Origin: 1-14-2-50-31-20 sp964617555
Lineage (GTDB): Bacteria > Bacteroidota > Ignavibacteria > Ignavibacteriales > Melioribacteraceae
Reading direction: 5' to 3'
DNA: 64,000 nt
NCBI GenBank assembly: GCA_964617555.1
Contig: CAZTYP010000070.1
Span: 1-64,000 of the forward strand
The translations under genes and the position numbers were made by a program. Position 1 is the first letter of the stretch; each line of letters opens with the position of its first letter. Shown here piece after piece: positions 9,281-17,785 of this stretch. Below the pieces are notes generated by a model, which was not told the origin of the DNA, did no database searches, and worked only from the letters and a program-made list of their open reading frames with translations.

Positions 9281-9450
9281 ATCGTCACTGTTTTTAGTTT
9301 TAAAATAATAACTCCATAAAGATAAAAAATCTTTCTTCTGTTCGCTAAAATTTTATTTATGCGGCTATTGAATGATTTTGTTGCAAAAGAAAATATTTCC
9401 CTCCATTTAAGGTCCCGGGAAATAGCGGTTTTATAACAAATATCCCTCTA

Positions 9451-9497
9451 TGTTAAGTTACTGTTAAGTTTTTGTTTGAGTATTGTTACTTTACAAT
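9451..9497 (+). promoter_or_regulatory. Probable Pho box and promoter of the phosphate transporter operon
   Basis: Three direct repeats on an exact 11-base period: TGTTAAG at 9451-9457, TGTTAAG at 9462-9468 and the looser TGTTTGA at 9473-9479, separated by 4-base spacers. Read on the other strand the first two are TTAACA-N5-TTAACA, the form of Gram-positive PhoP boxes, and the 7+4 layout is that of PhoB boxes. A -10-like TACAAT at 9492-9497 follows 12 bases after the third repeat, as expected for activator-replaced -35 promoters. The gene served is a Na/Pi cotransporter, which makes phosphate-starvation control likely. Confidence 0.65.
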
Positions 9498-9541
9498 TTT
9501 ACAATCATATTTCAATTATAAATAATTTTTTAATTGGTGAA

Positions 9542-10663
9542 ATGGAAAAAGTAAAAAAATTTTTTAACGAACATCCGAACTTAATTGCCGGAATTAAACT
9601 GGCTTTCTTTTTGTATCTCTTCTTCCTCAGTCTTGAGTTAATGGGAGATGCAATGAAACTATTCGGCAAAGAGACGGCAAACACTCTTATTCAAACCACA
9701 TCAAATCCGTTTGTCGGATTATTTATAGGAATACTTGCAACATCAATTATTCAATCTTCATCTTCAACTACATCTATTGTTGTAGGAATGGTTGCCAGCG
9801 GAGCATTAAATATTCCGAATGCCATTCCGATAATTATGGGTGCAAATATCGGAACCTCCATAACAAACACCATTGCTTCACTTCCGCAAATAAACAGAAG
9901 TAACGAATTTAGGCGTGCTTTTGCCGCTGCAACCGTACATGATTTTTTTAATTTCCTTTCGGTTCTTGTAATTTTTCCGTTACAATATTACACTAACTTT
10001 TTAGGAAAATCCGCCGAACTTTTGGCCGATGCTTTCCAAAACGTTGGAGGCATGAAATTTCTTAGCCCCGTAAAAGCAATAACAAAGCCTGTATCAAAAG
10101 AGATAATCCGCCAATTGCAAACCTGGCTCGGCGACGGTTCGTTCTCTAATTGGATTGCCTTGATTCTTGCTCTTGCTCTGTTATTTATTGCATTAAAATA
10201 TATGACCGATTCGTTAAAAATTTTGATAATGACAAAAGCCAAAGCATGGTTCGATAAATTTTTATTCAAAACCGCCCCGCGCGCAATGGCGGTAGGTTTG
10301 CTTTTAACCGTGCTTGTACAAAGCAGTTCAATTACAACATCTCTTGTTGTTCCTATGGCCGGAGCAGGTTTATTAACTCTTGTTCAAATTTTTCCTTACA
10401 CCCTCGGTGCAAATGTAGGCACAACAGTAACGGCAATATTGGCGGCCTTAATTACCGGAAATATTGCCGCATTAACCGTTGCTTTTACGCATCTTCTTTT
10501 TAATATTTCGGGAATAGTTTTTTGGTTCCCGTTAAGGAAAGTTCCTATCTTTATTGCACAAAAATTTGCGGAATATTCCATTAAAAACAAATTAATACCG
10601 GTTGCTTATGTTGTTATTATGTTTTTTATTATTCCGGTTTTAGTAATATACTTAGTAAATTGA
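9542..10663 (+). CDS. Na+/phosphate cotransporter family protein (NptA/PNaS)
   Basis: Inner-membrane sodium-coupled phosphate transporter of the PNaS family. It has the inverted-repeat architecture of the family, with one QSSSSTTS motif in the first half (following GLFIGILATSII) and QSSSITTS in the second, and about eight hydrophobic segments. I place the start at ATG 9542 (373 residues, MEKVKKFF) rather than the upstream TTG at 9476, because that codon lies inside the third Pho-box repeat and would put the promoter within the gene. A PhoU-domain gene follows after 7 bases; many relatives carry a fused C-terminal PhoU domain, so here the same pair is split into two proteins. Confidence 0.9.
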   Translation: MEKVKKFFNEHPNLIAGIKLAFFLYLFFLSLELMGDAMKLFGKETANTLIQTTSNPFVGLFIGILATSIIQSSSSTTSIVVGMVASGALNIPNAIPIIMGANIGTSITNTIASLPQINRSNEFRRAFAAATVHDFFNFLSVLVIFPLQYYTNFLGKSAELLADAFQNVGGMKFLSPVKAITKPVSKEIIRQLQTWLGDGSFSNWIALILALALLFIALKYMTDSLKILIMTKAKAWFDKFLFKTAPRAMAVGLLLTVLVQSSSITTSLVVPMAGAGLLTLVQIFPYTLGANVGTTVTAILAALITGNIAALTVAFTHLLFNISGIVFWFPLRKVPIFIAQKFAEYSIKNKLIPVAYVVIMFFIIPVLVIYLVN

Positions 10664-10670
10664 GGTAAAA

Positions 10671-11354
10671 ATGATTAAAGAAATTTTAAGCGTATTTCAG
10701 TCCGATTCCCTTATGGATAGAGCATACCAACGTTCATATGAAATGTTGGAAATTACAAACGAAATGTTCCAAGAAGCAAAAAAAGTTTTACGCCAAACCG
10801 ATACTACGGAATTAAGTTTTAACATAAACGACAAAGATTCCGTAGTAAATAAATTTCAACGCGAAGTACGTAAAGATGTTTTTAATCACCTTGTTATGTC
10901 GGGCACAGATGAATTAACCTCTGCAATGGTGTTGATAAATATTGTAATTGACTTGGAACGCATTGGTGATTTTACAAAAAACATTGTAGAAATTGCAGAA
11001 AACCATCCGCAAAGATTACATGCGGGCGAATTTGAAGATCAATTAATTGAACTTGAAAAAGCGGTAGAAGATAATTTCGGCAGAACCGCTTATTGTTTTA
11101 AAAATGCCGACGAACGTGCCGCATATAATCTTTTGAAAGAATACAAAAATCTTAGCCGAACTTTCGATGCCGAAATACAAGCTTTAATACGTGGAGATAA
11201 TGCAGGACTAACAAGCGGAAGTGCAGTTGCTTTGGCAATATACTTGCGCGCATTAAAAAGAATTTTTGCTCATTTAAGAAATGTTACTTCAAGCGTTGTT
11301 AATCCGCTTCACAGAATTGGATTCAAGCCTAAAAAGAAAAAAAGTTTTAAATAA
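10671..11354 (+). CDS. PhoU-domain protein partner of the Na/Pi cotransporter
   Basis: An all-helical 227-residue protein carrying the PhoU signature DLERIGDFTKNI, which in this family coordinates metal clusters, and a very basic C-terminus (KPKKKKSFK). In known systems PhoU-type proteins restrain phosphate uptake and modulate the PhoR/PhoB pathway. Only one clear copy of the signature is seen, whereas stand-alone PhoU usually has two, so it resembles the PhoU tail of NptA fusions. A GAGGT site overlaps the upstream stop region and the gap is 7 bases, so translation is probably coupled to the transporter. A weak terminator follows at 11370-11413. Confidence 0.85.
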   Translation: MIKEILSVFQSDSLMDRAYQRSYEMLEITNEMFQEAKKVLRQTDTTELSFNINDKDSVVNKFQREVRKDVFNHLVMSGTDELTSAMVLINIVIDLERIGDFTKNIVEIAENHPQRLHAGEFEDQLIELEKAVEDNFGRTAYCFKNADERAAYNLLKEYKNLSRTFDAEIQALIRGDNAGLTSGSAVALAIYLRALKRIFAHLRNVTSSVVNPLHRIGFKPKKKKSFK

Positions 11355-11369
11355 AATTAAAACTCAAAT

Positions 11370-11413
11370 AAAATATCGTATTATAAGGTGCTAGACAAAT
11401 GCGATATTTTTTT
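11370..11413 (+). terminator. Likely terminator after the phosphate operon
   Basis: A 9-base perfect stem AAAATATCG (11370-11378) / CGATATTTT (11402-11410) with a 23-base loop runs into a T-tract ending at 11413. The stem is AT-rich and the loop long, so strength is uncertain. It sits between two converging genes. Confidence 0.45.
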
Positions 11414-11424
11414 ATCAAATTCTA

Positions 11425-12849
11425 TTATAAAATAGCACCCGGTCTGTAATTTTGTGCATTCGGATATTTTGCCTTAAGTTCCGTAACTTGTTCGGTAAAA
11501 TATTTTATTTGCTCTTTTGCATTCCCGATAAGATTTTCCGCATTAGATATTATCTTCTGCAATTCTTCCAACGAAAGCCCGAGACGTTTATCTTCGGCAA
11601 GACGTTCCAACAAATTATTTTTGGAAATTTTTCCGTTTCGTAAATCTCTAACCGTAGCTACGGCATGTTCTTTTATTATTTCGTGAGCCTGTTCGCGCGG
11701 AGTTCCCCTCTTTACCGCCTCCATTAAAAACGTTGTTGAAGAAAGGAAAGGGAAATAATATTCGTTCTCTTTTTCTATAACCGGTTTAAATATTTCCATC
11801 TGTTCAATAATTGTAAGGAATGTTTCAAGCATTCCGTCTGTTGCATAAAAACTATCAGGCAAAGCAACACGGCGCACAACCGAACAGGAAACATCCCCTT
11901 CGTTCCATTGATTTCCGGCGATATTACTCGTCATGGCAACATAACCGGCAAGAATATTTTGAAACCCGTTTATTCTTTCGCTGGAGCGACTGTTCATTTT
12001 GTGAGGCATGGCAGAAGAACCGGTTTGTCCTTTTGCAAACCCTTCCGAGGCGGTTTCGTTACCCGCCATAATTCTGAGAGTTGTTGCAAAACTGCTTATA
12101 CCGCTTCCCAACAAAAAGAGGGACGCAACAACATGGAAATCCATACTACGCGGATAAACTTGCCCTACTGTGTAAAGAGATTTATTTATTCCGAGATGTT
12201 TTAAAAGCTTTGCTTCCAAAAGTTTTACTTTTTCCGCATCATTATCAAAAAGAGTCAATTGATCAATTTGTGTACCTACCGCCCCTTTTAATCCGCGGAC
12301 AGGATACGAATCCATTACAAACCGCAATTGATTTACGGCATAGAGTAGTTCCTCTCCGAACATTGCCAAACGGCGCCCAAGTGTTGTAGGTTGTGCAGCA
12401 ATATTATGCGTACGTGCCGCAATAATTTGTTCGGAATATTTTTCCGCTTTTTCGGCTATTCTGATTAATGCCGTAATGCTTTTTTCCAATAACAAACCCA
12501 GTCCCTTGTAAATTTGTAATTGTTCAACATTTTCGGTCAAATCTCTGCTTGTCATTCCCTTGTGAATGTGTTCGTAACCGGCAAGCTCGCAGAATTCCTC
12601 AATACGTGCTTTTACATCATGACGTGTAATACGTTCCCTTGCATCTATTGAATCAAGATTAACAATCTCTTTTACTTTTTCGTAACTATCTATTGCTTCT
12701 TGAGGTATGTCAAGTCCTAATTCTTTTTGCGCTTTCATAACGGCAATCCACCATTCCCGTTCAAGAATTATTCTTCCTTCCGGCGACCATATCTTTTTCA
12801 TTTGCTCAGACGCATAACGCTCGGCCAATACATTTGTAATTTTATCCAT
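11425..12849 (-). CDS. purB: Adenylosuccinate lyase
   Basis: Acts twice in purine synthesis: it removes fumarate from SAICAR and from adenylosuccinate. The fumarase/aspartase superfamily signature GSSAMPHKMN followed by NSRSSERI is present; the flexible loop serine of GSSAMPHK is the catalytic base in characterised enzymes. Also visible are TSRDLTENV and AARTHNIAAQPTTLG, carrying the other catalytic histidine segments. Length (474) is normal. It stands alone on the minus strand, converging on the phosphate operon. No purine riboswitch is evident in the 219 bases upstream. Confidence 0.93.
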   Translation of the reverse strand: MDKITNVLAERYASEQMKKIWSPEGRIILEREWWIAVMKAQKELGLDIPQEAIDSYEKVKEIVNLDSIDARERITRHDVKARIEEFCELAGYEHIHKGMTSRDLTENVEQLQIYKGLGLLLEKSITALIRIAEKAEKYSEQIIAARTHNIAAQPTTLGRRLAMFGEELLYAVNQLRFVMDSYPVRGLKGAVGTQIDQLTLFDNDAEKVKLLEAKLLKHLGINKSLYTVGQVYPRSMDFHVVASLFLLGSGISSFATTLRIMAGNETASEGFAKGQTGSSAMPHKMNSRSSERINGFQNILAGYVAMTSNIAGNQWNEGDVSCSVVRRVALPDSFYATDGMLETFLTIIEQMEIFKPVIEKENEYYFPFLSSTTFLMEAVKRGTPREQAHEIIKEHAVATVRDLRNGKISKNNLLERLAEDKRLGLSLEELQKIISNAENLIGNAKEQIKYFTEQVTELKAKYPNAQNYRPGAIL

Positions 12850-13068
12850 TATAAAAGTCCTTGGGTTATTCTTACGAAACGATTAAATTTTTGTTTTTAA
12901 AGTTAACTAAAAAAGAAATCTGTTACATTGATGAATTATAAATAATTTGCCTCGTAATAATAAAAAAGAATAAGTATAAGTTTTGTTGAAGAAATATTTA
13001 TTTCCGGTTTTTGTTATATGCTCATTTAATAATAAATTTCAGACCTAAATTTTACGATAGGAGAAAGG

Positions 13069-13683
13069 ATGAAAATAAAACCGCTTTACTTATACGGAAT
13101 ATCTTTTGTAATTATAATAACCGTAATAATTTTTGTCGGCTCGGGGACTAACTCGGGAAGAAAAATTCCGCCGCAAAACGAAATTAAAGAAGAGACTGAA
13201 ACAATGCCGAACGACGCAATCCATAACGGAGTTGCAAACAATAAACCGAACCGAAATAATGTTCGCAAAGAATTTTGGGATAAATTGGATAGAGCCAAAA
13301 CAAATCTGGAAGCAAATCCGACGGACACACTATTAATGCGAGAATATGCGGAGTTACTTGCAATGTCGCACAAAACAAATGATGCAATAAAAATTTACCA
13401 AAAAATTCTTGCGGTTGACCCGAACAGAATAGATATTTTACTTGCCGAAGGAGCAACTTTTTTTAACGGACAAAACTTTAAAATGGCGGAAATTGTAACA
13501 AAAAAGATTCTCGCCATAGAACCCGGCAATCTTGAAGCCCGATATAACCTTGGTGTTATTGCCGCCGCAGAAGGGAATAATGAAAAAGCAAAAACAATTT
13601 GGCAAAAAATTGCTAAAAAATTTCCCGATACCGACGTAGGAAAGTTATCTGCAAGTTCAATAGAAAAATTGTCTTCCCGGTAG
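13069..13683 (+). CDS. Membrane-anchored tetratricopeptide repeat protein
   Basis: A 204-residue protein with an N-terminal membrane anchor (about residues 8-24, ISFVIIITVIIFVG) and a polar linker, followed by at least three TPR units from about residue 92 to 195 (ending IYQKILAVDP, VTKKILAIEP and the last repeat before KKFPD). TPRs mediate protein-protein contacts; nothing shows the partner. A strong AGGAGAAAGG ribosome site precedes the ATG. It is a single gene; the hairpin downstream is oriented for the opposing gene. The C-terminal part most likely lies in the periplasm. Confidence 0.8.
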   Translation: MKIKPLYLYGISFVIIITVIIFVGSGTNSGRKIPPQNEIKEETETMPNDAIHNGVANNKPNRNNVRKEFWDKLDRAKTNLEANPTDTLLMREYAELLAMSHKTNDAIKIYQKILAVDPNRIDILLAEGATFFNGQNFKMAEIVTKKILAIEPGNLEARYNLGVIAAAEGNNEKAKTIWQKIAKKFPDTDVGKLSASSIEKLSSR

Positions 13684-13757
13684 AAACAACCGTAGTTTTT
13701 TAATTACTTGTGATTTTTTTCCATACAAAAACAAAAAATATTCTGTTGTATTATCAT

Positions 13758-13788
13758 AAATACAAAACCCCGTTATTCATAACGGGGT
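13758..13788 (-). terminator. Rho-independent terminator of the 602-residue protein gene
   Basis: A perfect 9-base stem (ACCCCGTTA 13767-13775 with TAACGGGGT 13780-13788) and a 4-base loop; on the minus strand it is followed by TTTTGTATTT, the expected T-rich tail. It lies 28 bases past the stop of the minus-strand gene at 13816. Confidence 0.8.
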
Positions 13789-13815
13789 ATATTAAAAAAA
13801 GTTTGCTATCTGTTT

Positions 13816-15624
13816 TTAACTAGAGTATGCTGTTTCCCTTAAAATGTTTTGCAATTGCATTTCCAAATCTTTTAAGTCGGAAAAGATTTTTTCGTAGTTG
13901 TCTTTGAAGGCATTCTTGTTTCGTAAAAACATCTCTTTATAGTATTCAATACCGTTTTGTAAATTTACTTGAAATGTATTAAAATACTTTTTTTGTTTAT
14001 CGGCAAAAGGGAAATCGGTTTCTTCAATTTTAGATTTCAAATAATCTATATACATTTTTAATTCTTTAATAAAAACATTGGGACGTTTTTCTGAATTCAA
14101 AATATTAATTCTTCCGTAAATATGATCGGTCATTTCTTTAAGTGAAAATATTCCGGAATAATATGCCATATTTGGTCCCGGGCATACGGAAACAGCTTCT
14201 CCTTCCGGTATTGTATCAATATCGTAAGCAAGCATTGCAGAATTTGAAAGTCCGTTGCACAAGCATTCTTTTTCCGTAATCTTATTATACCGAATTTTGT
14301 ATTCTTCCACGGAAAGATTTTTTTGCTTTAATTCGTTTAGTTTAATATCAATAAACTGCTTAGACGCTGTACAAATCGGAATTGTTGTATACTCGGTATC
14401 GAATGCTAAAAATCGTTTAGGGCATGAACTTCCGGGATTCCCTGCCGCTATTAATTCTTTCCGTTCAATATCTTTTGTGCTTCCTCTAACATTGTTAAAC
14501 GGAACACCAAGCGGTGAGGCGTTTGAAAGGTATAAATCTTCTTCTCGTGCATCACTTAAAATTTTCATTGTTTTATCGTCAACCGTTGTAGCTTCGGGAA
14601 CAAGCATAAACGGGGAGCCCCAACCGACGGAATCAAGGTTGTAATTGTTCAATAAAAATTCATGTTCGTCGGCGGTTCCCACCCCGCCCTGTGCGGTTAA
14701 TTTTGTTTGTGGAATTTTTTCGGGGACTGAAATTCCTTTTTTTTCTAAAGCCGTCTTAAAAATTGCATACGTTGTTTGCAGTAAAACCTCTCTGTTCTCC
14801 TTGAATTCTTCCAAAATAGGTCCCAACAAAAAACCGTCGGAAGGGAACGCATGTCCGCCGCAATTAAGCCCCGACTCTACACGATATTCAGAAATCCACA
14901 ATCCTTTTTTTGCAAAGAATTTTCCTTGAATAAGAGCTGAACGATAATCGCTTACTTTTATTATTATTTTCTTTTTGAAGTTTCCGTTTTTATCGGGATA
15001 AAAGTCGGAGAATTTTTCCATATACCCGAACAATCTGGGATTCATTCCCGCCGAAAGAACAATAGAAGATTCCAATGTACTGTTGGCATAACCTCGTATC
15101 GCAGCATGTGCATCGTTATGCTCAACCGGAAGTTGCTCACCACCTTTATAATTAGGTCCGTCCAACTTGGTCATAATATTTACGTCAATACTGCCTACCG
15201 AAAGATTTTCATTTAACCAGTTTTGAATATCTTGAATACTTTTATTATTGGCAACAAAATAGTCAAAGTTCTTTTTTAAGTCGGAAAAAGAGGGTAACAA
15301 TTCAAAGTATTTTTCTAATTCTTCTCTTTTTTCAAGAAACGAATTTTTTAATTTTTCGAATTTCATTTTAACTATTTTATCTACCAAATTAAGATACGAG
15401 GTTATTCGCTTTGCCCTAAAGTCCTCCATCTTAGGGGTTATAGGTTCATATGGGAAAGCAAATTTTTCGGAATAATATTTTCTCATTTTTTCGAGCATGT
15501 TATGCTCAAAGATAGACATCACGGAAGAAATTCCGAGATGTGCGACTTTAATGGGTGAATCTATTGTGTAGCATAAACCCATAACAGGAATATGAAATGT
15601 GTGTTTTGTTTTTTGTGTATTCAT
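13816..15624 (-). CDS. Unrecognised 602-residue protein, possibly an FMN-dependent TIM-barrel enzyme
   Basis: I do not recognise a named family. Visible features suggest a nitronate-monooxygenase-like flavin barrel: LNCGGHAFPSDG resembles the AGGH active-site region of that group, and AQGGVGTADEHEFLL, followed by DSVGWGSPFMLVPEA, resembles the glycine-rich FMN phosphate loop and the strand after it. An all-helical, lysine-rich segment (about residues 50-140) precedes this core. The C-terminal third has conserved-looking cysteine segments (SSCPKRF, PICTAS, ECLCNGLSN, VCPGPN) that could bind a metal or cluster, then a long helical tail. There is no signal peptide or membrane segment, so it is probably cytoplasmic. 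It is a single gene with its own terminator; the DEAD-box gene upstream ends 54 bases away. The substrate is unknown. Confidence 0.6.
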   Translation of the reverse strand: MNTQKTKHTFHIPVMGLCYTIDSPIKVAHLGISSVMSIFEHNMLEKMRKYYSEKFAFPYEPITPKMEDFRAKRITSYLNLVDKIVKMKFEKLKNSFLEKREELEKYFELLPSFSDLKKNFDYFVANNKSIQDIQNWLNENLSVGSIDVNIMTKLDGPNYKGGEQLPVEHNDAHAAIRGYANSTLESSIVLSAGMNPRLFGYMEKFSDFYPDKNGNFKKKIIIKVSDYRSALIQGKFFAKKGLWISEYRVESGLNCGGHAFPSDGFLLGPILEEFKENREVLLQTTYAIFKTALEKKGISVPEKIPQTKLTAQGGVGTADEHEFLLNNYNLDSVGWGSPFMLVPEATTVDDKTMKILSDAREEDLYLSNASPLGVPFNNVRGSTKDIERKELIAAGNPGSSCPKRFLAFDTEYTTIPICTASKQFIDIKLNELKQKNLSVEEYKIRYNKITEKECLCNGLSNSAMLAYDIDTIPEGEAVSVCPGPNMAYYSGIFSLKEMTDHIYGRINILNSEKRPNVFIKELKMYIDYLKSKIEETDFPFADKQKKYFNTFQVNLQNGIEYYKEMFLRNKNAFKDNYEKIFSDLKDLEMQLQNILRETAYSS

Positions 15625-15678
15625 AATAGTTATATTTATTTTTATATGGTTATGTAAAATACTAAAAAATAACGTTGT

Positions 15679-17442
15679 TTATTTCCTTTGTTTCCTTCTT
15701 TTGCGTGAAGATTTTTCGGAACGTTTTTCTGCTCTGCGAGATAATTTTTTTCCGGTTTTAATTCTTCTATTTCTTTCTTCGCTTTTTCTTTTACCTCTTC
15801 CGGTATTTTGTTTTTTTTCTTTTTCGGAAACTTCAAGATTTACTTTTCTGTTATGATAAAAGTTTTCGTTAAAGGCTTTTAACAATTTGTCGGTATAATC
15901 GCTGTCAACTTCAAAAAAGGAGAAGGTTTTCTTTATTTGGATTTCTCCTATTTCAATATCTCTGATACCGGTATAATCGTTTACCATACCGATAATATCA
16001 GTCGGTTTCAAATTATCCATCTTACCCAAATTAATAAAAAAGCGAGTAAACCCGTTTGAAGAAAAACCGCCGGCACCATTCTCTTTTTTCCCTTTGTTTT
16101 TGAATCCGTCATCGGGAGAATTTAAATCCGGCATGTTTTTATAGTAATCCGAAAATCTGTTAAACTCAACCGAAACGAATTTTTTTATTAATTCTTCTCT
16201 GCTTAACCATTCCAATTTTTGATTAATTTCGGGCAAGAACTCTTCAATCTGTGCGGAATCTACTTCCACTTTTTCCATCTTATCAATTAAATGAAAAAGT
16301 TGCACTTTACAAATTTCCTTACCGAGCGGAACATGTTTATGTTCAATTTTCTTGCCTATTTGTTTTTCTATTGCCGCAATTTTTCTTTTCTCTTTTAAAT
16401 TAGCAATAATAATGGAAGTACCCAACTTGCCCGCACGTCCTGTTCTTCCGCTTCTGTGCGTGTAAATTTCAAGTTCGTCAGGCAAATTATAATTTATTAC
16501 ATGCGTTAAATCCGTTACATCAAGGCCGCGAGCCGCAACATCAGTGGCAACAAGCAACTTGAGATGTTTAATCCGAAACTTATTCATAACGGTATCACGT
16601 TGTGCTTGCGATAAATCTCCGTGAAGCGCATCGGCATTATAACCGTCTTGCATAAGCTTATCGGCAACCTCTTGTGTTTCACGTCTGGTACGGCAAAAAA
16701 CAATTCCGTAAATGTTCGGATTATAATCCACAACACGTTTAAGAGCCAAATACCTGTCTTTTGCTTTTACCGTATAGCAAATATGATTTACCGTATCGGC
16801 ACCGGAATTTTTCTTCCCGATGGTAATTTCAACCGGATTGCTCATAAACCGGTTTGCAATTTTACGAACTTCTTTAGGCATAGTTGCAGAAAACAAAAGC
16901 GTTTGTTTCTCTTTAGGCGTATTAATTAAAATTGCTTCCAGGTCTTCGCGAAATCCCATATTAAGCATTTCGTCAGCCTCGTCTAACACAACCGTTTTGA
17001 TCTCTCTGATATCCACAACTTTTCTATTCAGCAAATCCAACAAGCGACCGGGTGTGGCGGAAATTATATGAGCCCCTTTTTTTATCGATTTTATTTGATG
17101 CTCAATGCTTGCACCGCCAAAAACGGCTACAACTTTTATTTTATCGCTATATTTTGAATATGTCTTCAGGTCATCGGCAATTTGTAAACATAGTTCACGA
17201 GTAGGACTAATAATTAGATGCTGGGTTTGTTTTCTACTTGTATCAACATTTTGCAACAACGGCAAACCGAAAGCCGCGGTTTTACCGGTACCGGTTTGTG
17301 CAAGAGCAACCAAATCTCTTTTCTCGTTATTTAATAAATGCGGAATTACTTCTTCTTGAACCGGCATCGGCTTTTCAAACCCTAACTCTTCTATTGCCGT
17401 TAAAAAACTTTTGTCGATTCCCACTTCTTTGAAACTTTTCAT
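15679..17442 (-). CDS. DEAD-box ATP-dependent RNA helicase with DbpA-type RNA-binding domain
   Basis: RNA remodelling enzyme of the DeaD/CsdA type, likely acting in ribosome assembly or cold adaptation. All helicase motifs are present: Q motif (GFEKPMPVQ), AQTGTGKT at residues 48-55, PTREL, TPGR, DEAD at 154-157, SAT, VATDVAARGLD, HRSGRTGRAG. After the two RecA domains comes a DbpA-type RNA-binding domain (FFINLGKMDNL to about KVNLEV) and a strongly basic tail of about 45 residues. I start it at 17442 (587 residues, MKSFKEVG) because AAAGGA precedes that ATG and the Q motif is then correctly spaced; the frame is open further upstream to 17583. A leader of up to 343 bases lies upstream. Confidence 0.9.
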   Translation of the reverse strand: MKSFKEVGIDKSFLTAIEELGFEKPMPVQEEVIPHLLNNEKRDLVALAQTGTGKTAAFGLPLLQNVDTSRKQTQHLIISPTRELCLQIADDLKTYSKYSDKIKVVAVFGGASIEHQIKSIKKGAHIISATPGRLLDLLNRKVVDIREIKTVVLDEADEMLNMGFREDLEAILINTPKEKQTLLFSATMPKEVRKIANRFMSNPVEITIGKKNSGADTVNHICYTVKAKDRYLALKRVVDYNPNIYGIVFCRTRRETQEVADKLMQDGYNADALHGDLSQAQRDTVMNKFRIKHLKLLVATDVAARGLDVTDLTHVINYNLPDELEIYTHRSGRTGRAGKLGTSIIIANLKEKRKIAAIEKQIGKKIEHKHVPLGKEICKVQLFHLIDKMEKVEVDSAQIEEFLPEINQKLEWLSREELIKKFVSVEFNRFSDYYKNMPDLNSPDDGFKNKGKKENGAGGFSSNGFTRFFINLGKMDNLKPTDIIGMVNDYTGIRDIEIGEIQIKKTFSFFEVDSDYTDKLLKAFNENFYHNRKVNLEVSEKEKKQNTGRGKRKSEERNRRIKTGKKLSRRAEKRSEKSSRKRRKQRK

Positions 17443-17785
17443 TTTTTCCTTTAATAATTTTAATGCAACATTAAAGATACTCATTATTAACAGTAACCGT
17501 TGAAATTTAAATTTATTAAGCCCCCTATTTTTTAACCGACATACATCTTCAAAAACGATATGTAACATTTTATTCATAAGCAAAAGACCGATACCATAAA
17601 CGCAAATCTTTTATTGAGAATATATGTATGGGAAAACAAAAGCAAGAAGCTAAAAATTAATAGGGTCTGCGGAGAGTGGTAAAAAATCCTTTTTTCTAGA
17701 GTGGGGAGTAAACATCAAACAATAATTGCGAAGCGGCTTAGTATAATTTTATTATTTTTTTAAAATTATTTGTTCGATTATATTT
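17443..17785 (-). other. Non-coding gap: leader of the DEAD-box helicase gene
   Basis: A total of 343 bases without a convincing gene, between purU and the helicase gene on the same strand. An AT-only inverted repeat (17743-17769, 9-base arms) lies just past the purU stop and could be a weak terminator, though no T-tail follows. The rest probably contains the helicase promoter and a long 5' leader; cold-induced helicase messages often have such leaders, but I see no definite structure. A reading frame continuous with the helicase runs to 17583 and lacks features. Confidence 0.4.

Noticed and set aside
9476..9541. N-terminal extension of the Na/Pi cotransporter from TTG at 9476
   Set aside because: It overlaps the Pho box and probable promoter, so ATG 9542 is preferred.
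17743..17769. AT-only inverted repeat with 9-base arms after purU
   Set aside because: Such repeats are expected by chance in this AT-rich sequence and no T-tract follows on the minus strand, so I do not call it a terminator.
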